Positions 1 through 9,300 of a DNA stretch of 36,736 nt are shown here, piece by piece; the first letter of the stretch is position 1, and the number at the start of each line of letters is the position of its first letter. The translations under genes were made by a program, and so were the position numbers. The notes under the pieces are model-generated. The model made no database searches. It was not told the DNA's origin and was given only the letters and a program-made list of their open reading frames with translations. This DNA comes from Stenotrophomonas chelatiphaga (GTDB lineage Bacteria > Pseudomonadota > Gammaproteobacteria > Xanthomonadales > Xanthomonadaceae): contig NZ_LDJK01000031.1 of the NCBI RefSeq assembly GCF_001431535.1, forward strand, positions 1 through 36,736, in the 5' to 3' direction.

Positions 1-32
1 AGGGGCTCCGCCGTTCGCTGGCTGCCCGAAGG

Positions 33-60
33 CCTTGATAACGGGACAATCACCCTCACC
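33..60 (+). promoter_or_regulatory. possible heat-shock (sigma-32-like) promoter of htpG
   Basis: CTTGATA at 34-40 resembles the sigma-32 -35 element (CTTGAAA). About 12 bases later, CCCTCACC at 53-60 is only a loose match to the -10 element (CCCCATnT). The site lies about 50 bases before the htpG start, and htpG is a classic heat-shock gene. The call rests on position and half a motif. Confidence 0.3.
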
Positions 61-111
61 CCTTGCCCAGGCCGCACACGCTGGCGCGGCAATGACACGG
101 AGCTCCATGCC

Positions 112-2019
112 ATGACTGAAACGACACAGACCGAAACCCTTGGCTTCCAGACCGAAGTCAAGCAGCTGCTGCAGCTGATGATCCATTCGCTGTACTCGAA
201 CAAGGAAATCTTCCTGCGCGAACTGGTCTCCAATGCCGCCGACGCCGCCGACAAGCTGCGCTTCGAAGCATTGACCCAGCCGGCGCTGCTGGAAGGTGAC
301 AACGACCTGCGCGTGCGGGTCAGCTTCGATGCCGATGCCCACACGGTGACCATCGAAGACAACGGCATCGGCATGAGCCGCGAGGAAGCCATTGCCCACC
401 TGGGCACCATCGCCAAGTCCGGCACCGGCGACTTCCTGCGCCAGCTGTCCGGCGACCAGAAGAAGGATTCCCAGCTGATCGGGCAGTTCGGCGTCGGCTT
501 CTACAGCGCCTTCATCGTTGCCGACCAGGTCGATGTGTACTCGCGTCGTGCCGGCGCGCCGGCGGCCGAAGGCGTGCGCTGGTCCTCGCGCGGCGAAGGC
601 GAGTTCGACATCGCCGCGGTGGAAAAGGCCGAGCGTGGTACCCGCATCGTGCTGCACCTGAAGGACGGCGAGCATGACTTCGCCGATGGCTGGCGCCTGC
701 GCAGCATCCTGAAGAAGTATTCGGACCATATCGGCCTGCCGATCCAGATGCCGAAGGAAGCCGCTCCGGCCGAAGGTGAGACGGAAGCACCGGCGCTGGA
801 ATGGGAGACCGTCAACCGCGCCAGCGCGCTGTGGACCCGACCGCGCACTGAAGTCACCGATGCCGAGTACACCGAGTTCTACAAGCACGTGGCGCATGAC
901 CACAGCGATCCGCTGGCGTGGAGCCACAACAAGGTCGAAGGCAAGCTGGAATACACCTCGCTGCTGTACGTGCCCGGCCGCGCACCGTTCGACCTGTACC
1001 ACCGCGAAGCGCCGAAGGGCCTGAAGCTGTACGTGCAGCGCGTGTTCGTGATGGACCAGGCCGAGCAGTTCCTGCCGCTGTACCTGCGCTTCATCAAGGG
1101 CGTGGTCGATTCCAACGATCTGTCGCTGAATGTTTCGCGCGAAATCCTGCAGTCCGGCCCGGTCATCGACTCGATGAAATCGGCGCTGACCAAGCGTTCG
1201 CTGGACATGCTGGAGAAGCTGTCCAAGGACAAGCCGGAGCAGTACGCCACGTTCTGGAAGGAATTCGGCCAGGTGCTGAAGGAAGGCCCGGCCGAGGACT
1301 ACAACAACCGCGAAAAGGTCGCCGGCCTGCTGCGCTTTGCCTCTACCCGCGGCGAAGGCGATGCGCAGACGGTGTCGCTGGCCGACTACCTGGGCCGCAT
1401 GGCCGAGGGCCAGGACAAGATCTATTACCTGACCGGCGAGAGCTACACCCAGGTGCGCAACAGCCCGCACCTGGAAGTGTTCCGCAAGAAGGGCATCGAA
1501 GTGCTGCTGCTGACCGACCGCATCGACGAGTGGCTGATGGGCTACCTGACCGACTTCGACGGCAAGCGCTTCGTGGATATCGCACGCGGCGACCTGGACC
1601 TGGGCGCGCTGGAAAGCGAGGAAGACAAGCAGGCGCAGGAATCGGCGGCCAAGGACAAGCAGGCGCTGGTGGAACGGTTGAAGACCGCCCTCGGCGATGA
1701 CGTGGCCGAAGTGCGCGTGTCGCACCGCCTGACCGATTCGCCGGCGGTGCTGGCCATCGGCGAGCAGGACCTGGGCCTGCAGATGCGCCAGATCCTGGAA
1801 GCGAGTGGCCAGAAAGTGCCCGACAGCAAGCCGGTGCTGGAGATCAACCCGGGCCATCCGCTGATCGCCAAGCTCGACGCCGAAGCCGATGGCGAGCGCT
1901 TCGACGACCTCGGCCGGGTGCTGTTCGACCAGGCCGCGCTTGCCGCCGGTGACAGCCTGAAGGATCCGGGTGCCTACGTGGCGCGCTTGAACAAGCTGCT
2001 GCTGGAACTGTCTGCCTGA
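112..2019 (+). CDS. htpG: HtpG, bacterial Hsp90 molecular chaperone
   Basis: Cytosolic ATP-dependent chaperone that works as a dimer with the DnaK system to remodel client proteins. The 635-residue product is close to the E. coli length (624). The N-terminal GHKL ATP-binding fold is visible: [15 protein letters not shown] around residues 37-51, DNGIGM at 83-88, and the ATP-lid glycine motif [10 protein letters not shown] at 125-134. The middle-domain client and catalytic loop follows ([18 protein letters not shown], about residues 328-345). The C-terminal dimerisation domain is complete. The ATG at 112 gives the normal family N-terminus (a short polar lead, then [22 protein letters not shown]). 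The gene stands alone; a repeat-rich gap of about 285 bases separates it from ftsY. A possible heat-shock promoter lies at 33-60. Confidence 0.97.
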   Translation: MTETTQTETLGFQTEVKQLLQLMIHSLYSNKEIFLRELVSNAADAADKLRFEALTQPALLEGDNDLRVRVSFDADAHTVTIEDNGIGMSREEAIAHLGTIAKSGTGDFLRQLSGDQKKDSQLIGQFGVGFYSAFIVADQVDVYSRRAGAPAAEGVRWSSRGEGEFDIAAVEKAERGTRIVLHLKDGEHDFADGWRLRSILKKYSDHIGLPIQMPKEAAPAEGETEAPALEWETVNRASALWTRPRTEVTDAEYTEFYKHVAHDHSDPLAWSHNKVEGKLEYTSLLYVPGRAPFDLYHREAPKGLKLYVQRVFVMDQAEQFLPLYLRFIKGVVDSNDLSLNVSREILQSGPVIDSMKSALTKRSLDMLEKLSKDKPEQYATFWKEFGQVLKEGPAEDYNNREKVAGLLRFASTRGEGDAQTVSLADYLGRMAEGQDKIYYLTGESYTQVRNSPHLEVFRKKGIEVLLLTDRIDEWLMGYLTDFDGKRFVDIARGDLDLGALESEEDKQAQESAAKDKQALVERLKTALGDDVAEVRVSHRLTDSPAVLAIGEQDLGLQMRQILEASGQKVPDSKPVLEINPGHPLIAKLDAEADGERFDDLGRVLFDQAALAAGDSLKDPGAYVARLNKLLLELSA

Positions 2020-2031
2020 GCAGAGGGTGGG

Positions 2032-2118
2032 TGACGACCGCTGGTGGCTGACGACTGTTGGTGGCTGACGACCGCTGGTGGCTGACGACTGTTGGTGGCT
2101 GACGACCGTTGGTCGTCA
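2032..2118. repeat. 17-bp tandem array ending in a SMAG-like palindrome
   Basis: Five consecutive 17-bp units of the form TGACGAC(C/T)G(C/T)TGGTGGC start at 2032, 2049, 2066, 2083 and 2100. Units strictly alternate between CCGCT and CTGTT variants. The last unit completes a perfect hairpin, TGACGACC-GTT-GGTCGTCA, at 2100-2118. The array begins 13 bases after the htpG stop. It looks like repeated half-arms of the GTAG palindromes found elsewhere in the window. Confidence 0.85.
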
Positions 2119-2137
2119 CGCCTCCAGCCGCTGCGCA

Positions 2138-2156
2138 CGCCGAGCATGGCTCGGCG
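2138..2156. repeat. GCCGAGC-type REP palindrome
   Basis: CGCCGAGC-ATG-GCTCGGCG is a perfect 8-bp stem with a 3-base loop. The same arm sequence recurs at 4860, 8396 and 20604, so this is a dispersed family rather than a single terminator. Confidence 0.75.
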
Positions 2157-2195
2157 CTGCCGGTCACGGGCGCCGCCACGAAGGCGCCGCCCACC

Positions 2196-2224
2196 GGTAG
2201 TGACGGCCGCTGGCCGTCATTACC
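2196..2224 (+). repeat. SMAG (GTAG) REP element
   Basis: GGTAGTGACGGCC-GCT-GGCCGTCATTACC is an almost perfect palindrome with the GTAG tetranucleotide at 2197-2200. This form matches the short palindromic SMAG repeats known from S. maltophilia. Near-identical copies occur at 5671, 5728 and 25522. Confidence 0.85.
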
Positions 2225-2247
2225 TCCCTGCGCTGCCCCCCTCCACA

Positions 2248-2265
2248 CGGGCCCTGACGGGCCCG
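2248..2265. other. GC-only hairpin in the ftsY leader
   Basis: CGGGCCC-TGAC-GGGCCCG forms a perfect 7-bp stem 40 bases before the ftsY start. No T-run follows, so it is not a typical intrinsic terminator. It could be a leader structure or stop read-through from htpG. Confidence 0.4.
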
Positions 2266-2304
2266 GTGGTAATCTACCCCCTGATCTAAAGCCGTTACCT
2301 GCCA

Positions 2305-3696
2305 ATGCTCAGTTTCTTCCGCCGCAAAAAAGCCCAGGACGCCTCGCAGGTCGATGCGCCCAAGACCCAGCACTACTCGGCTGAAGAGCTCGCCGCTGCG
2401 TTTCCATCGGCCAGGCCGGCGCAGCCGCCGGAGCCGGTCGCCGCGCCGCTAGCGGAGGCACCCGCGCCCGTAGCGGAAGCAGCGCCGCAGCCGGTTGCAC
2501 AACCGCCTGCAGCAGCGCCCGTGTTTGTACCTGCACCTGCGCCTGCACCTGCACCTGCACCTGCACCTGCACCCGTACCTCAATCTGCACCGGCCGCTGC
2601 CGCCCCCATCGCCGCGCCCACCCCGGAACGCGTGCTGGCGCCGGAAGATTTCGAAGCAGAAGCCCTCGCCGCTGCGGCGGTACTAGCTCCACTGGCCCCG
2701 GTCACCCCGGCGCCTGCACCGGCCGCCCCCGCCGCCGACCTGCCCGTGCTGGTCGATGCCGAGCCCGCCCCGGCCGGCAAGACCGGTTGGCGCGAGCGCC
2801 TGCGCAACAGCACTTTCGCACGCAGCTTCGGTGGCCTGTTCTCGCGCAATCCCAAGCTCGACGATGATCTGCTGGATGAAATCGAAACCGCACTGATCAC
2901 CGCGGACGTGGGCGTCACCGCCAGTACGACGTTGGTGGAAAGCCTGCGCAAGCGCATGAAATCGCGCGAGTTCGCCGATGCCAATGCGCTGCTGGCCGCG
3001 CTGCGCGCGGACCTGATCGCGATCCTGAAGCCGGTCGCCCAGCCATTGCTGATCGACCGCAACGCCAAGCCGTTCGTGGTGCTCACCGTGGGCGTCAACG
3101 GCGTCGGCAAGACCACCACCATCGGCAAGCTGGCCAAGCGTTTCAAGGACGAAGGCCACAGCCTGATGCTGGCCGCCGGTGATACCTTCCGTGCCGCCGC
3201 CGTGGCGCAGCTGCAGGCCTGGGGCGACCGCAACGGCGTCACCGTGATCGCCCAGGGCCAGAACGCCGATGCCGCTTCGGTGGCCTTCGATGCGTTGCAG
3301 GCCGGCAAGGCACGCGGCACCTCGGTGTTGATCGCCGATACCGCCGGCCGCCTGCATACCCAGTCCGGCCTGATGAACGAGCTGGGCAAGATCCGCCGCG
3401 TGCTCGGCAAGATCGACCCCGGTGCGCCGCATGAAGTGCTGATGGTGATCGATGGCACCACCGGCCAGAACGCGCTGTCACAGCTGCGTCAGTTCAACGC
3501 GGCGGTGAATGTCACCGGCCTGGTGGTGACCAAGCTGGACGGTACCGCCAAGGGCGGCGTGGTGTTCGCGCTGGCGCAGGAGTTCGGCATTCCGATCCGT
3601 TTCGCCGGCATCGGCGAACGCCCGGAAGACCTGCGCGTGTTCGATCCCGAAGCCTTCGTCGACGCGCTGCTGCCCGAAGCGCTCGGCAGTGCCTGA
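2305..3696 (+). CDS. ftsY: FtsY, signal recognition particle receptor GTPase
   Basis: Membrane-associated receptor that docks SRP-ribosome complexes at the Sec translocon. The first 150 or so residues form an acidic, Ala/Pro-rich A-domain of low complexity, including a (Pro-Ala)n run at about residues 76-91. The NG GTPase core follows: P-loop GVNGVGKTT at 263-271, DTAGR at 345-349 and TKLD guanine-specificity motif at 409-412. The 463 residues are normal for an FtsY with a long A-domain (E. coli 497). The ATG at 2305 starts MLSFFRRKK, a basic amphipathic start typical of FtsY. I see no strong ribosome-binding site. The 3' end overlaps mutY by 8 bases, so the two genes are probably co-translated. 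FtsX and FtsE are not adjacent. Confidence 0.96.
   Translation: MLSFFRRKKAQDASQVDAPKTQHYSAEELAAAFPSARPAQPPEPVAAPLAEAPAPVAEAAPQPVAQPPAAAPVFVPAPAPAPAPAPAPAPVPQSAPAAAAPIAAPTPERVLAPEDFEAEALAAAAVLAPLAPVTPAPAPAAPAADLPVLVDAEPAPAGKTGWRERLRNSTFARSFGGLFSRNPKLDDDLLDEIETALITADVGVTASTTLVESLRKRMKSREFADANALLAALRADLIAILKPVAQPLLIDRNAKPFVVLTVGVNGVGKTTTIGKLAKRFKDEGHSLMLAAGDTFRAAAVAQLQAWGDRNGVTVIAQGQNADAASVAFDALQAGKARGTSVLIADTAGRLHTQSGLMNELGKIRRVLGKIDPGAPHEVLMVIDGTTGQNALSQLRQFNAAVNVTGLVVTKLDGTAKGGVVFALAQEFGIPIRFAGIGERPEDLRVFDPEAFVDALLPEALGSA
2531..2578 (+). repeat. CTGCAC hexanucleotide repeat in ftsY
   Basis: Seven consecutive 6-bp units (CTGCAC, the second being CTGCGC) span 2531-2572, followed by a degenerate unit. 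Each unit adds one Pro-Ala dipeptide in the FtsY A-domain. Copy-number changes would therefore alter linker length without breaking the frame. Confidence 0.9.
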
Positions 3697-4786
3697 GGCC
3701 GCCACCGCGGTTGCGGCCACGCCAGCACAGGCGTCGGCCGCCGGCGGTGATGACCGGTTCGTCGCACGGCTGCTGCACTGGTTCGACCAGCACGGCCGCC
3801 ATGACCTGCCCTGGCAGCACCCGCGCACGCCGTACCGGGTGTGGCTGTCGGAAATCATGCTGCAGCAGACCCAGGTCGCGACGGTCATCCCGTATTTCCT
3901 GAAGTTCCTGCAGCACTTCCCCACCCTGCCCGACCTGGCTGCGGCCGACAACGATGCGGTGATGGCGCAGTGGGCCGGACTCGGCTACTACGCCCGCGCA
4001 CGCAACCTGCATGCCGCCGCCAAACGCTGCGTGGCCGACCACGGCGGCGAACTGCCGCGCGACTTCGATGCGCTGCACGCGCTGCCCGGCATCGGCCGCA
4101 GCACCGCCGGCGCGATCCTCAGCCAGGCCTGGAACGATCCGTTCGCCATCCTGGATGGCAACGTCAAGCGCGTGCTGACCCGCTACCACGGTATCGAAGG
4201 ATTCCCCGGCCTGCCGGTTGTCGAACGGCCGCTGTGGGCGTTGGCCGAAGCGCACGTGGCCCACGTGCCGGCCGGACGGATGGCCGATTACACCCAGGCG
4301 CAGATGGACCTGGGCGCGACACTGTGCACGCGCAGCCGGCCGGCCTGCGTGATCTGCCCGCTGCAGGAAGACTGCGTGGCGCGACGCGAGGGACGCACCG
4401 CCGAACTGCCTACGGCCAAGCCGGGCAAAGTGCTGCCGGAACGCGAAGCGACGGCCCTGTGGCTGCGCGACGGACACGGACGCGTGCTGCTGCAGAAGCG
4501 CCCGGAGACCGGAATCTGGGCCTCGCTGTGGACCCTGCCGCAGGCCGACAGCGGCGCGGCGCTGCAGGAGTGGTTCGATGCGAACGTGGACGGGGCGCTG
4601 GAAGATGCCGAGGAACTGCCGGTGTTGCAGCACACCTTCAGCCACTACCGTCTGCACCTGCAGGTACTGCGCACGCGCGTGCAGGGCCTGAAGCACGAGC
4701 ATCCGATGCTGCGCTGGGTGGCGGCCGTGGACCTGCCCGCACTGGGCCTGCCCGCGCCCATCCGCAAGCTGCTGCAGGCAGGCTGA
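3689..4786 (+). CDS. mutY: MutY, adenine DNA glycosylase
   Basis: Base-excision enzyme that removes adenine mispaired with 8-oxoguanine. The HhH-GPD core is complete: catalytic Glu55 in SEIMLQQTQV, helix-hairpin-helix LPGIGRSTAGA around 132-142, and catalytic Asp207 in AQMDLGA. The [4Fe-4S] loop has the exact C-X6-C-X2-C-X5-C spacing (Cys213, 220, 223, 229). The C-terminal MutT-like domain that recognises 8-oxoG is present, with the FSHYRLHL segment. At 365 residues it is slightly longer than E. coli MutY (350) because of an Ala-rich N-terminal tail of about 20 residues. The start is a GTG at 3689 inside the ftsY end (8-base overlap); no in-frame ATG lies before the catalytic core. The downstream gene is yggX, the same order as in E. 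coli. Confidence 0.95.
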   Translation: MPEAATAVAATPAQASAAGGDDRFVARLLHWFDQHGRHDLPWQHPRTPYRVWLSEIMLQQTQVATVIPYFLKFLQHFPTLPDLAAADNDAVMAQWAGLGYYARARNLHAAAKRCVADHGGELPRDFDALHALPGIGRSTAGAILSQAWNDPFAILDGNVKRVLTRYHGIEGFPGLPVVERPLWALAEAHVAHVPAGRMADYTQAQMDLGATLCTRSRPACVICPLQEDCVARREGRTAELPTAKPGKVLPEREATALWLRDGHGRVLLQKRPETGIWASLWTLPQADSGAALQEWFDANVDGALEDAEELPVLQHTFSHYRLHLQVLRTRVQGLKHEHPMLRWVAAVDLPALGLPAPIRKLLQAG

Positions 4787-4859
4787 GCGCAGGCACCCGG
4801 CCGCGCCGAGCCATGCCTGGCGCGCGTTGTCCCGCCACTGCGATCCCGTATACAAAGGC

Positions 4860-4882
4860 CGCCGAGCGTGGCTCGGCGCTAC
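4860..4882 (-). repeat. SMAG-type palindrome before yggX
   Basis: CGCCGAGC-GTG-GCTCGGCG ends in CTAC at 4879-4882, so GTAG is on the minus strand. It sits 30 bases before the yggX start. The CTAC end overlaps TACACT (4880-4885), which could serve as a -10 element for yggX, though no convincing -35 is seen. Confidence 0.7.
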
Positions 4883-4911
4883 ACTAGCCCTTCGAACACG
4901 AGTACCTGCCC

Positions 4912-5181
4912 ATGCCCCGCACCATTTTCTGCCAGTACCAGCAAGCCGACGCCGAAGGCCTGGATTTCGTGCCCTACCCCGGCGAGCTTGGCCAGCGCAT
5001 CTTCGCCAACGTCGGCAAGCCGGCCTGGAGCGCGTGGCTGGCCCACCAGACCATGCTGATCAACGAAAACCGGCTGTCGCCGCGCGATCCCAAGCACCGT
5101 GCATTCCTGGAAGAAGAACTGGTCAAGTACCTGTTCTCCGGCAACGCGGAAAAGCCGCCGGGCTTCGTGCCGGAAGCCTGA
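4912..5181 (+). CDS. yggX: YggX, Fe(2+)-trafficking / oxidative damage protection protein
   Basis: Small cytosolic protein (89 residues; E. coli 91) that helps iron handling and protects Fe-S clusters from oxidants. The family N-terminus is clear: [18 protein letters not shown] with the conserved Cys7, then [33 protein letters not shown] and the acidic FLEEEL-KYLF segment. It lies 125 bases after mutY in the same direction. mutY-yggX pairing is also seen in enterobacteria and fits a shared role in oxidative-damage defence. The stop (5179-5181) abuts the stop of the convergent lipoprotein gene; together they read TGATCA. Confidence 0.95.
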   Translation: MPRTIFCQYQQADAEGLDFVPYPGELGQRIFANVGKPAWSAWLAHQTMLINENRLSPRDPKHRAFLEEELVKYLFSGNAEKPPGFVPEA

Positions 5182-5619
5182 TCAGTCCTCGCGCGCCTGC
5201 GCCTGCGCGTGCCGCAGCTGCTGCTCTGAAGTCCGCAGTGCCTTGACGTCCAGCGGGCGGATGCTGCCGATGTAACAGGGCATCTGCGGGCCCGGGCCCG
5301 GCCCGCGCACCAGCACCTTGTCCAGCCGCGCCGATACCCGCCCGACCCGGCTGGTCAGCCCGATCGCCTGCGCATACGGCAGGTCCGGGCACGGCCCGGT
5401 CAACTCCAGCAGGAAGGCCTGGCCCGGCCGGGTCCACACCGCCAGCGCGCTGTCGCCCAGTTCGTTCCAGCCGTTGAGGTTGCCCTGGAAGGGCATGTCG
5501 CTCTGCGGCGCACCGGCGTGGGCGCGGTACAGCGCCAGCCGTTGGTCGCTGCCCAGCCGCCCACTGCTGGCACAGGCGGCAAGGCTGGCGCACAGGACGG
5601 CAATCATCAGGCGTTTCAT
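5182..5619 (-). CDS. DUF6491-like lipoprotein of unknown function
   Basis: Predicted lipoprotein of 145 residues. The N-terminus has a basic start, a hydrophobic stretch and a lipobox (LAAC, residues 13-16), so Cys16 should be acylated and the protein membrane-anchored. The mature part has a QGNLNGWNELGDSALAVWTRPGQAFLLEL segment, a Cys pair (GPCPDL and MPCYIG), and ends in a charged Gln/Arg-rich helix. This pattern is like small DUF6491 proteins of xanthomonads, recognised by memory only. No enzyme motif is visible. It lies upstream of lolD on the same strand but is separated by about 130 bases of palindromic repeats, so co-transcription is not implied. Assignment to a lipoprotein is firm; function is unknown. 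Confidence 0.8.
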   Translation of the reverse strand: MKRLMIAVLCASLAACASSGRLGSDQRLALYRAHAGAPQSDMPFQGNLNGWNELGDSALAVWTRPGQAFLLELTGPCPDLPYAQAIGLTSRVGRVSARLDKVLVRGPGPGPQMPCYIGSIRPLDVKALRTSEQQLRHAQAQARED

Positions 5620-5670
5620 GGCGGGGCTCCATGGGGATCAAGCCGATGATGCAGCCACGCCCGTGAACCC

Positions 5671-5751
5671 GGTAGTGACGGCCGCTGGCCGTCACAGCAA
5701 ATGACGGTGGACGACCGTCAGCAGAAATGACGGCCAGCGGCCGTCACTACC
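5671..5751. repeat. convergent pair of SMAG palindromes with a third hairpin between
   Basis: The left element reads GGTAGTGACGGCC-GCT-GGCCGTCAC (5671-5695). The right element is its mirror, TGACGGCC-AGC-GGCCGTCA-CTACC (5728-5751). Between them TGACGGT-N5-ACCGTCA (5702-5720) forms another stem. The right element ends one base before the lolD stop codon (5753-5755). The pair can fold as separate hairpins or as one long stem. Confidence 0.85.
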
Positions 5752-5752
5752 C

Positions 5753-6458
<706 letters not shown>

Positions 6459-6466
<8 letters not shown>

Positions 6467-7700
6467 AACGCAGCGCCTCCGCGGGCTGGGTGCGGGCGGC
6501 GCGCCACGCCGGGTACAGGGTGGCCAGGAAGCTCATCAGCAGCGCCACCACGGTGATCACCACGATGTCGGCGGTCTGCATGTCGGTCGGCAGGCCGGTG
6601 ATGTAATACACGTCCTCCGGCAGCAGCTTGACGTTGAACACCGCCTCGATGGCGGCGAGGATCCGTTCCAGGTTGAGGGTCAGGGTGATGCCGCCGATCA
6701 CGCCGGCGACGGTGCCGATGATGCCGATCAGCGAACCCTGCACCATGAACACCCCCATCACCCCGCGCGGGGTCAGCCCCAGCGTGCGCAGGATGGCGAT
6801 GTCGGCCTGCTTGTCGGTCACCAGCATCACCTGCGAAGACACCAGGTTGAAGGCGCCCATCGCGATGATCAGCGACAGCAGGATGCCCATCACCACCTTC
6901 TCCATCCGCAGCGAGTGGTACAGGTTGGCGTTCTGCTGGGTCCAGTCGCTGACCCGGTAGCCGCCACCCAGGCGCTGGGCGAGGTCCACGCCCACGGTGA
7001 GCGCCTGGTCCATGTCATGCAGCTTCAGGCGCACGCCGGTGGCCCCGTCGATGCGCAGCACGCGCTCCAGGTCCTGCATGTTCGCGAAGGCGACGCCGCG
7101 GTCGATTTCGTTGTAGCCGGCTTCGAAGATGCCGCTGACGGTGAAGCGTTTCATGCGCGGGATCGCGCCCATCGGCGTGCCCTGCACTTCGGCCAGCGTC
7201 GCCACCACCTGGTCGCCGACATCCACGCCCAGCCAGGTCGCCAGCTCCTGGCCGAGGATGATGTTGTAGCTGCCCTGCGCAAGGCTGTCGAAGCGGCCCT
7301 TCTTCATCTTCTCGGCAACCACCGAGACCTTCGGCTCCATCGCCGGGTCCACGCCCTGCACCAGTGCGCCCTGCACGCGCGGACCGCTGATCATCGCCTG
7401 GATCTCGATGTACGGCGCGGCACCGGCCACGCGCGGGTCCTTGTAGGACACGTCCACGGCGCGCTGCCAGTCGCTCATCGGCTCGCCATCGCGGGTAATC
7501 GTGGTGTGCGCGGACATCTGCAGCAGGCGGTCGCGGATTTCCTTCTGGAAACCACTCATCACCGCCAGCGTGGTGATCAGCACGGTCACGCCCAGCGCAA
7601 TGCCGAGGATCGATGCCATCGAAATGAAGGAGATGAAGCCGTTGCGGCGCTTGGCCCGCAGGTAGCGCAGGCCGATGGCCACGGGAATGGGTTTGAACAT
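6459..7700 (-). CDS. lolC: LolC/LolE-family lipoprotein-releasing permease
   Basis: Inner-membrane subunit of the lipoprotein release complex. The 413 residues follow the family plan: N-terminal [26 protein letters not shown], a first membrane helix ([21 protein letters not shown]), a large periplasmic domain (about 50-265), then three membrane helices in the C-terminal FtsX-like domain ending in the coupling and terminal region [10 protein letters not shown]. It is coupled to lolD (8-base overlap). No second LolC/E gene is next to it, unlike the E. coli lolCDE operon. It may be a LolF-type protein doing both jobs, or a lolE gene may lie elsewhere. The upstream neighbour ygfX is 35 bases away. 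Confidence 0.93.
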
Positions 7701-7735
7701 GCAGGTGCGCCAATAGATTCAGCGTATGGTGCCAC

Positions 7736-8176
7736 CTACGGCGGCTTACGGGAAACCTGCCGTGCGCGGACGGCCAGACGCAGTTCACGTCGTTGGCCGG
7801 CAGACAGCACATCCGGCCAGAAAAGCAGCACGCCGCGCTGTTTCCCCGGGCCCTGCCAGCGCAGCTGCAGCCACGGGCCGCGTACGTACAGCGCAGGGTC
7901 TTCCAGCTCCCGCCCATCCAGCAGCAGGGGGCGCGGCGCGTCCTGCAGCCACAGCACGCGACACGACGCGCCCAGCCGGCGCCACAGCAGCACCGCCAGC
8001 ACCAGCCAGCACAGCAGCACGGCCGGCGGCTGCAGGCGCGCAGGCAGCCCACTGGCGCCGATCAGCCACGGTGCGGCCAGCAGCACCAACGCCTCGGCCA
8101 CGGCCTGCAGCCGCGACGGGCGCCATTCAAGCCTTGAGGGTGCGGATCCGGTCGAGCAAGGGGACGGCGTGTGCAT
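7736..8176 (-). CDS. ygfX: YgfX (CptA)-family inner-membrane protein
   Basis: Small membrane protein of 146 residues if started at the ATG at 8176, overlapping the sdhE end by 50 bases. Two membrane helices (about residues 24-43 and 49-66) are followed by a soluble part with [24 protein letters not shown], which matches the layout of E. coli YgfX. The position just after sdhE is also as in E. coli (ygfY-ygfX). YgfX was proposed as a toxin acting on MreB/FtsZ, with SdhE as its antitoxin (CptAB). That role is disputed now that SdhE is known as a flavinylation factor. The true start is uncertain: homology appears to begin near LEWRPSRLQ at residue 16. The overlap suggests coupled translation with sdhE. 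Confidence 0.75.
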   Translation of the reverse strand: MHTPSPCSTGSAPSRLEWRPSRLQAVAEALVLLAAPWLIGASGLPARLQPPAVLLCWLVLAVLLWRRLGASCRVLWLQDAPRPLLLDGRELEDPALYVRGPWLQLRWQGPGKQRGVLLFWPDVLSAGQRRELRLAVRARQVSRKPP

Positions 8177-8375
8177 GCGGGCAGGCCTCGTAACCCATGA
8201 ACCACCGCCACAACTTATCGTCCTCGCAATCGAGCAGGAACAGGAAAACCTCCCGCTCTTCGGCCGGGGCCGTGGCCCATTCGCGGTCGAGGTAATGCTC
8301 GAACAGCTGGTCCAGCTCACGCATGCCGCGGCGGCAACGCCAGCGCAGCTTCTTCAACAGGATCGCTTCGTCCAT
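8127..8375 (-). CDS. sdhE: SdhE, FAD assembly factor for succinate dehydrogenase
   Basis: Cytosolic factor that helps attach FAD covalently to SdhA. The product has 82 residues. The family RGxxE motif that contacts the flavoprotein is present as RGMRE (residues 16-20), in the typical opening [18 protein letters not shown]-terminal [17 protein letters not shown] segment is also typical. The ATG at 8375 was chosen because GGGA lies 6 bases before it; an ATG two codons earlier (8381) would leave that site too close. It follows sdhB on the same strand after 70 bases containing a perfect palindrome, fitting a role with the sdh operon. Its 3' end overlaps ygfX. Confidence 0.93.
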   Translation of the reverse strand: MDEAILLKKLRWRCRRGMRELDQLFEHYLDREWATAPAEEREVFLFLLDCEDDKLWRWFMGYEACPHAHAVPLLDRIRTLKA

Positions 8376-8395
8376 CGTCATTCCCGGATAACGCA

Positions 8396-8416
8396 ACGCC
8401 GAGCAGGGCTCGGCGT
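8396..8416. repeat. perfect palindrome between sdhB and sdhE
   Basis: ACGCCGAGC-AGG-GCTCGGCGT is a perfect 9-bp stem with a 3-base loop and no T-run. It is the GCCGAGC family again, without GTAG. It lies in the 70-base gap between sdhB and sdhE and could stabilise the sdhCDAB mRNA end or partly stop transcription. Confidence 0.75.
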
Positions 8417-8445
8417 CGCGGGGTACTACACGGCAACCGCACCAG

Positions 8446-9231
8446 TCAGGCGCGGCGGGCCATCATCAGCTTCTTGATCTCGGCAATCGCCAGCGCCGGG
8501 TTCAGGCCCTTCGGGCAGGTCCGTGCGCAGTTCATGATGGTGTGGCAGCGGTACAGCTTGAACGGATCTTCCAGATCGTCCAGGCGCGCACCGGTGTCCT
8601 CATCACGCGAATCGATGATCCAGCGGTAGGCCTGCAGCAGAATCGCCGGGCCCAGGTAACGCTCACCGTTCCACCAGTAGCTCGGGCAGCTGGTGGAGCA
8701 GCACGCGCACAGGATGCACTCGTACAGGCCGTCCAGCTTGCGGCGGTCTTCCGGCGACTGCAGGCGCTCGCGGTCCGGCGGTGCCGGGGTCTGCGTGCGG
8801 ATCCACGGCTTGATCGACGCATACTGCGCGTAGAAGTGGGTCAGGTCCGGCACCAGGTCCTTGACCACGCTCATGTGCGGCAGCGGGTAGATCGGCACTT
8901 CCTTCTTGCCGCAGTCCGCGATGGCGCGGGTGCAGGCCAGCGTATTGGTGCCGTCGATGTTCATCGCGCACGAACCGCAGATGCCCTCGCGGCACGAACG
9001 ACGGAAGGTCAGCGTCGGATCGATCTCGTTCTTGATCTTGATCAGCGCGTCCAGGACCATCGGGCCGCACGCATCCAGGTCGATCTCGTACGTATCGGTA
9101 CGCGGGTTGCTGTCGTCGTCCGGACTCCAGCGGTAGACCTTGAAGGTACGCAGGTTCTTCGCACCGCTGGCGGCGGGGAAGTGCTTGCCCTTCGTGATCT
9201 TTGAATTCTTCGGCAGGGAAAACTCGGCCAT
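8446..9231 (-). CDS. sdhB: succinate dehydrogenase iron-sulfur subunit SdhB
   Basis: Carries electrons from FAD in SdhA to the quinone site in complex II. All three clusters can be read: [2Fe-2S] Cys80, 85, 88 and 100 (CREGICGSC plus AC100), [4Fe-4S] Cys172, 175 and 178 (CILCACC), and [3Fe-4S] with Cys182, Cys229 and Cys235, Cys239 (CARTCPKG) nearby as in the family. At 261 residues it is slightly longer than E. coli SdhB (238), with an extra 20 or so N-terminal residues. It is the last structural gene of sdhCDAB, 69 bases after sdhA. Confidence 0.97.
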   Translation of the reverse strand: MAEFSLPKNSKITKGKHFPAASGAKNLRTFKVYRWSPDDDSNPRTDTYEIDLDACGPMVLDALIKIKNEIDPTLTFRRSCREGICGSCAMNIDGTNTLACTRAIADCGKKEVPIYPLPHMSVVKDLVPDLTHFYAQYASIKPWIRTQTPAPPDRERLQSPEDRRKLDGLYECILCACCSTSCPSYWWNGERYLGPAILLQAYRWIIDSRDEDTGARLDDLEDPFKLYRCHTIMNCARTCPKGLNPALAIAEIKKLMMARRA

Positions 9232-9300
9232 GGCTGCTCTCGTTGGCTCAGGCGGCCCGCGCCGTCAAGGCGCGGATTGCATGGTAGGCGGGGGTCGCGA

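Noticed and set aside
1..111. End of an upstream gene
   Set aside because: No reading frame with a recognisable protein end is visible in the first 111 bases, so nothing was called besides the possible promoter.
7785..8126. Minus-strand frame with an ATG directly after the sdhE stop, as an alternative to ygfX
   Set aside because: Its translation is Ala/Gly/Arg-rich with no membrane helices, while the neighbouring frame gives a proper YgfX-like two-helix protein.
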